60,292 bases of DNA. It comes from UBA1479 sp963972065 (GTDB taxonomy: Bacteria > Pseudomonadota > Alphaproteobacteria > Rhodospirillales > Casp-alpha2). Each line of letters opens with the position of its first letter. The stretch's first letter is position 1. The stretch is from positions 1 to 60,292 of the forward strand of contig CAXAVJ010000010.1 in NCBI GenBank assembly GCA_963972065.1, in the 5' to 3' direction. The notes under the pieces were generated by a model. The model did not search any database. It saw only the letters and a program-made list of their open reading frames with translations, and was not told where the DNA came from. Shown piece after piece: positions 59,313 to 60,292 of the stretch. The position numbers were made by a program, and so were the translations under genes.

Positions 59313-59689
59313 CGAAGGTCCTGTTCGTCAACGGCACCCTGATGCGCGGGCTGGCCTTGAACGGCAATCTCGAGGGCGCGGCTTTCCTGGGCGAAGCCCG
59401 GACCGTGCCCGAATACCGGCTTCATTCCATCGGCGATATCCATCCCGGCATGTACAGGGTGGGCGAGGGCGGGATTTCCGTCCCCGGCGAGATTTATGAA
59501 ATGAGCGACGAGATTTGGGCCAAGGTCGAAGCCGGGGAGCCGCCGGGGCTGTACTGCGGCCCGGTGGAACTGGACGACGGGCGGATTTTGGATGGAATCC
59601 TCTATCCCCGCGAGATGGCGGAAGGCAAACACAAGGACATTTCCGAATTCGGCGGGTGGCGGGAATACGCGGCGACGCTCGGTTTCTGA
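59309..59689 (+). CDS. GGCT/AIG2-like protein (allophanate hydrolase C-domain-like)
   Basis: The 126-residue product has the gamma-glutamylcyclotransferase-like fold signature: VLFVNGTLMRGLALNGNLEG (the substrate-binding turn), then YRLHSIGDIHPGMYRV, and GEIYEMSDEIWAKVEAGEPPGLY with the catalytic Glu region. The sequence resembles the C-terminal domain of allophanate hydrolase and its stand-alone homologues. It is translationally coupled to the dioxygenase gene, suggesting a joint pathway. The reaction is not known. Confidence 0.8.
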   Translation: MTKVLFVNGTLMRGLALNGNLEGAAFLGEARTVPEYRLHSIGDIHPGMYRVGEGGISVPGEIYEMSDEIWAKVEAGEPPGLYCGPVELDDGRILDGILYPREMAEGKHKDISEFGGWREYAATLGF

Positions 59690-59718
59690 GGCCGTTGGAA
59701 ATTCCGCGGCCAAAGCCC

Positions 59719-59746
59719 TTGCGGCGGCCGCCCGGCAGCCTAGATA
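59719..59746 (+). promoter_or_regulatory. Possible heat-shock-type promoter of htpX
   Basis: TTGCGG (59719-59724, preceded by CCC) and TAGATA (59741-59746) are spaced by 16 bases, about 60 bases upstream of htpX. The -35 with CTTG is compatible with an RpoH-type promoter, and htpX is a classic heat-shock gene. The match is short, so this is tentative. Confidence 0.35.
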
Positions 59747-59806
59747 TCTTCCAGAATTTCGGCGTTCCCATGGGGGTGCGCCTTTTCTTGGGCTAAGGAC
59801 AAATCG

Positions 59807-60292
59807 ATGCTGCGGATTCTGCTGTTTCTCGGCACCAACCTGGCGATCGTCGCACTGATCAGCCTGACCTTTCGCCTGCTCGGGCTGGATGGCTTGCTGC
59901 AGGCCAATGGCGTCGACCTGAACATCAACGCGCTGATCGTCTATTCCGCCGTCATCGGTTTTTCCGGGGCGCTGATCTCCCTGTTCCTGTCCAAGACCAT
60001 GGCCAAGGCCGGGATGGGGGTGAAGGTCATCACCCGGCCCGCCAACCCGACGGAACAATGGTTGGTCGATACAGCCGCCCGGCAGGCCAAACAGGCCGGT
60101 ATCGGCATGCCCGAGGTCGGCATCTTCGACCACGGCTCGCCCAACGCCTTTGCCACGGGCTGGAACCGCAACAACGCCCTGGTCGCCGTCTCCACGGGCC
60201 TGCTCAACACCATGGACCGGAAAGAGGTCGAGGCCGTGCTGGGCCACGAGGTCGCCCATGTCGCCAACGGTGACATGGTGACGCTGACCCTG
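59807..60292 (+). CDS. htpX: Protease HtpX (partial, cut by the window edge)
   Basis: HtpX is an inner-membrane zinc metalloprotease that helps remove damaged membrane proteins and is induced by stress. The first 162 residues are present: two N-terminal helices (ILLFLGTNLAIVALISL and LIVYSAVIGFSGALISLFL) and the zinc motif HEVAH at residues 147-151. The second half is beyond the window. AAGGA lies about 8 bases before the ATG at 59807. rpoH in this window is its probable regulator. Confidence 0.93.
   Translation, partial: MLRILLFLGTNLAIVALISLTFRLLGLDGLLQANGVDLNINALIVYSAVIGFSGALISLFLSKTMAKAGMGVKVITRPANPTEQWLVDTAARQAKQAGIGMPEVGIFDHGSPNAFATGWNRNNALVAVSTGLLNTMDRKEVEAVLGHEVAHVANGDMVTLTL

Overview
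The window looks like chromosomal DNA of a GC-rich alphaproteobacterium, most likely a member of the Rhodospirillales. The basis is the hopanoid (hpn) genes, a popZ-like gene directly upstream of valS, an alphaproteobacterial-type rpoH, PAS_5-type proteins, and the linked pcm-like/tolC pair. I saw no phage, plasmid or insertion-sequence genes and no CRISPR array. Genus cannot be fixed from this sequence.

Left part (1-17000): a hopanoid and outer-membrane lipid region. The tail of a probable glycosyltransferase is followed by hpnD, hpnE, shc and hpnG on the plus strand. ispH-hpnH converges on them, and hpnA is divergent from ispH. Next to hpnA sit a sugar/choline-type nucleotidyltransferase, a PhyH dioxygenase and a CDP-alcohol phosphatidyltransferase. 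The last of these apparently starts at an ATT codon. They lead into an HpnN-like RND exporter, an HpnL-like flippase, two MlaC/HpnM-like periplasmic carriers and MlaA. Together this reads as synthesis, possible head-group attachment and trafficking of hopanoids or phospholipids between the membranes. The nucleotidyltransferase/dioxygenase/phosphatidyltransferase cassette is the best candidate here for an undescribed pathway.

Middle part (17000-40000): rpoH with a long leader that contains a 50-codon ORF, a SAM hydrolase-like gene, an MBL-fold hydrolase, motAB, and a type I secretion ABC transporter/adaptor pair whose ATPase carries a long Ala/Pro-rich tail. Signalling genes follow: a CHASE2 adenylate cyclase, a Pat-type acyl-CoA ligase/acetyltransferase, a GAF-GAF-PAS cyclase coupled to a 36-residue-repeat coiled-coil protein, dinB, a secreted HExxH protein, a BKACE enzyme, and a STAS protein with a REC-HATPase-PP2C partner-switch regulator. 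tRNA-Asn and tRNA-Cys follow on the minus strand with a good promoter.

Right part (40000-60292): pcm-like methyltransferase, tolC, popZ-like, valS, a structured intergenic region that may encode a small RNA, mscS, and a small membrane protein. A class V aminotransferase-like gene is bracketed by two inverted copies of a nested palindromic element. PilZ, ilvD and a core methionine synthase (MesD type) follow, then two AT-richer lipoprotein genes, a zinc alcohol dehydrogenase with a COG4091-type dehydrogenase, two PAS_5 paralogues, a TauD-type dioxygenase with a GGCT-like protein, and the start of htpX, which runs off the right edge.
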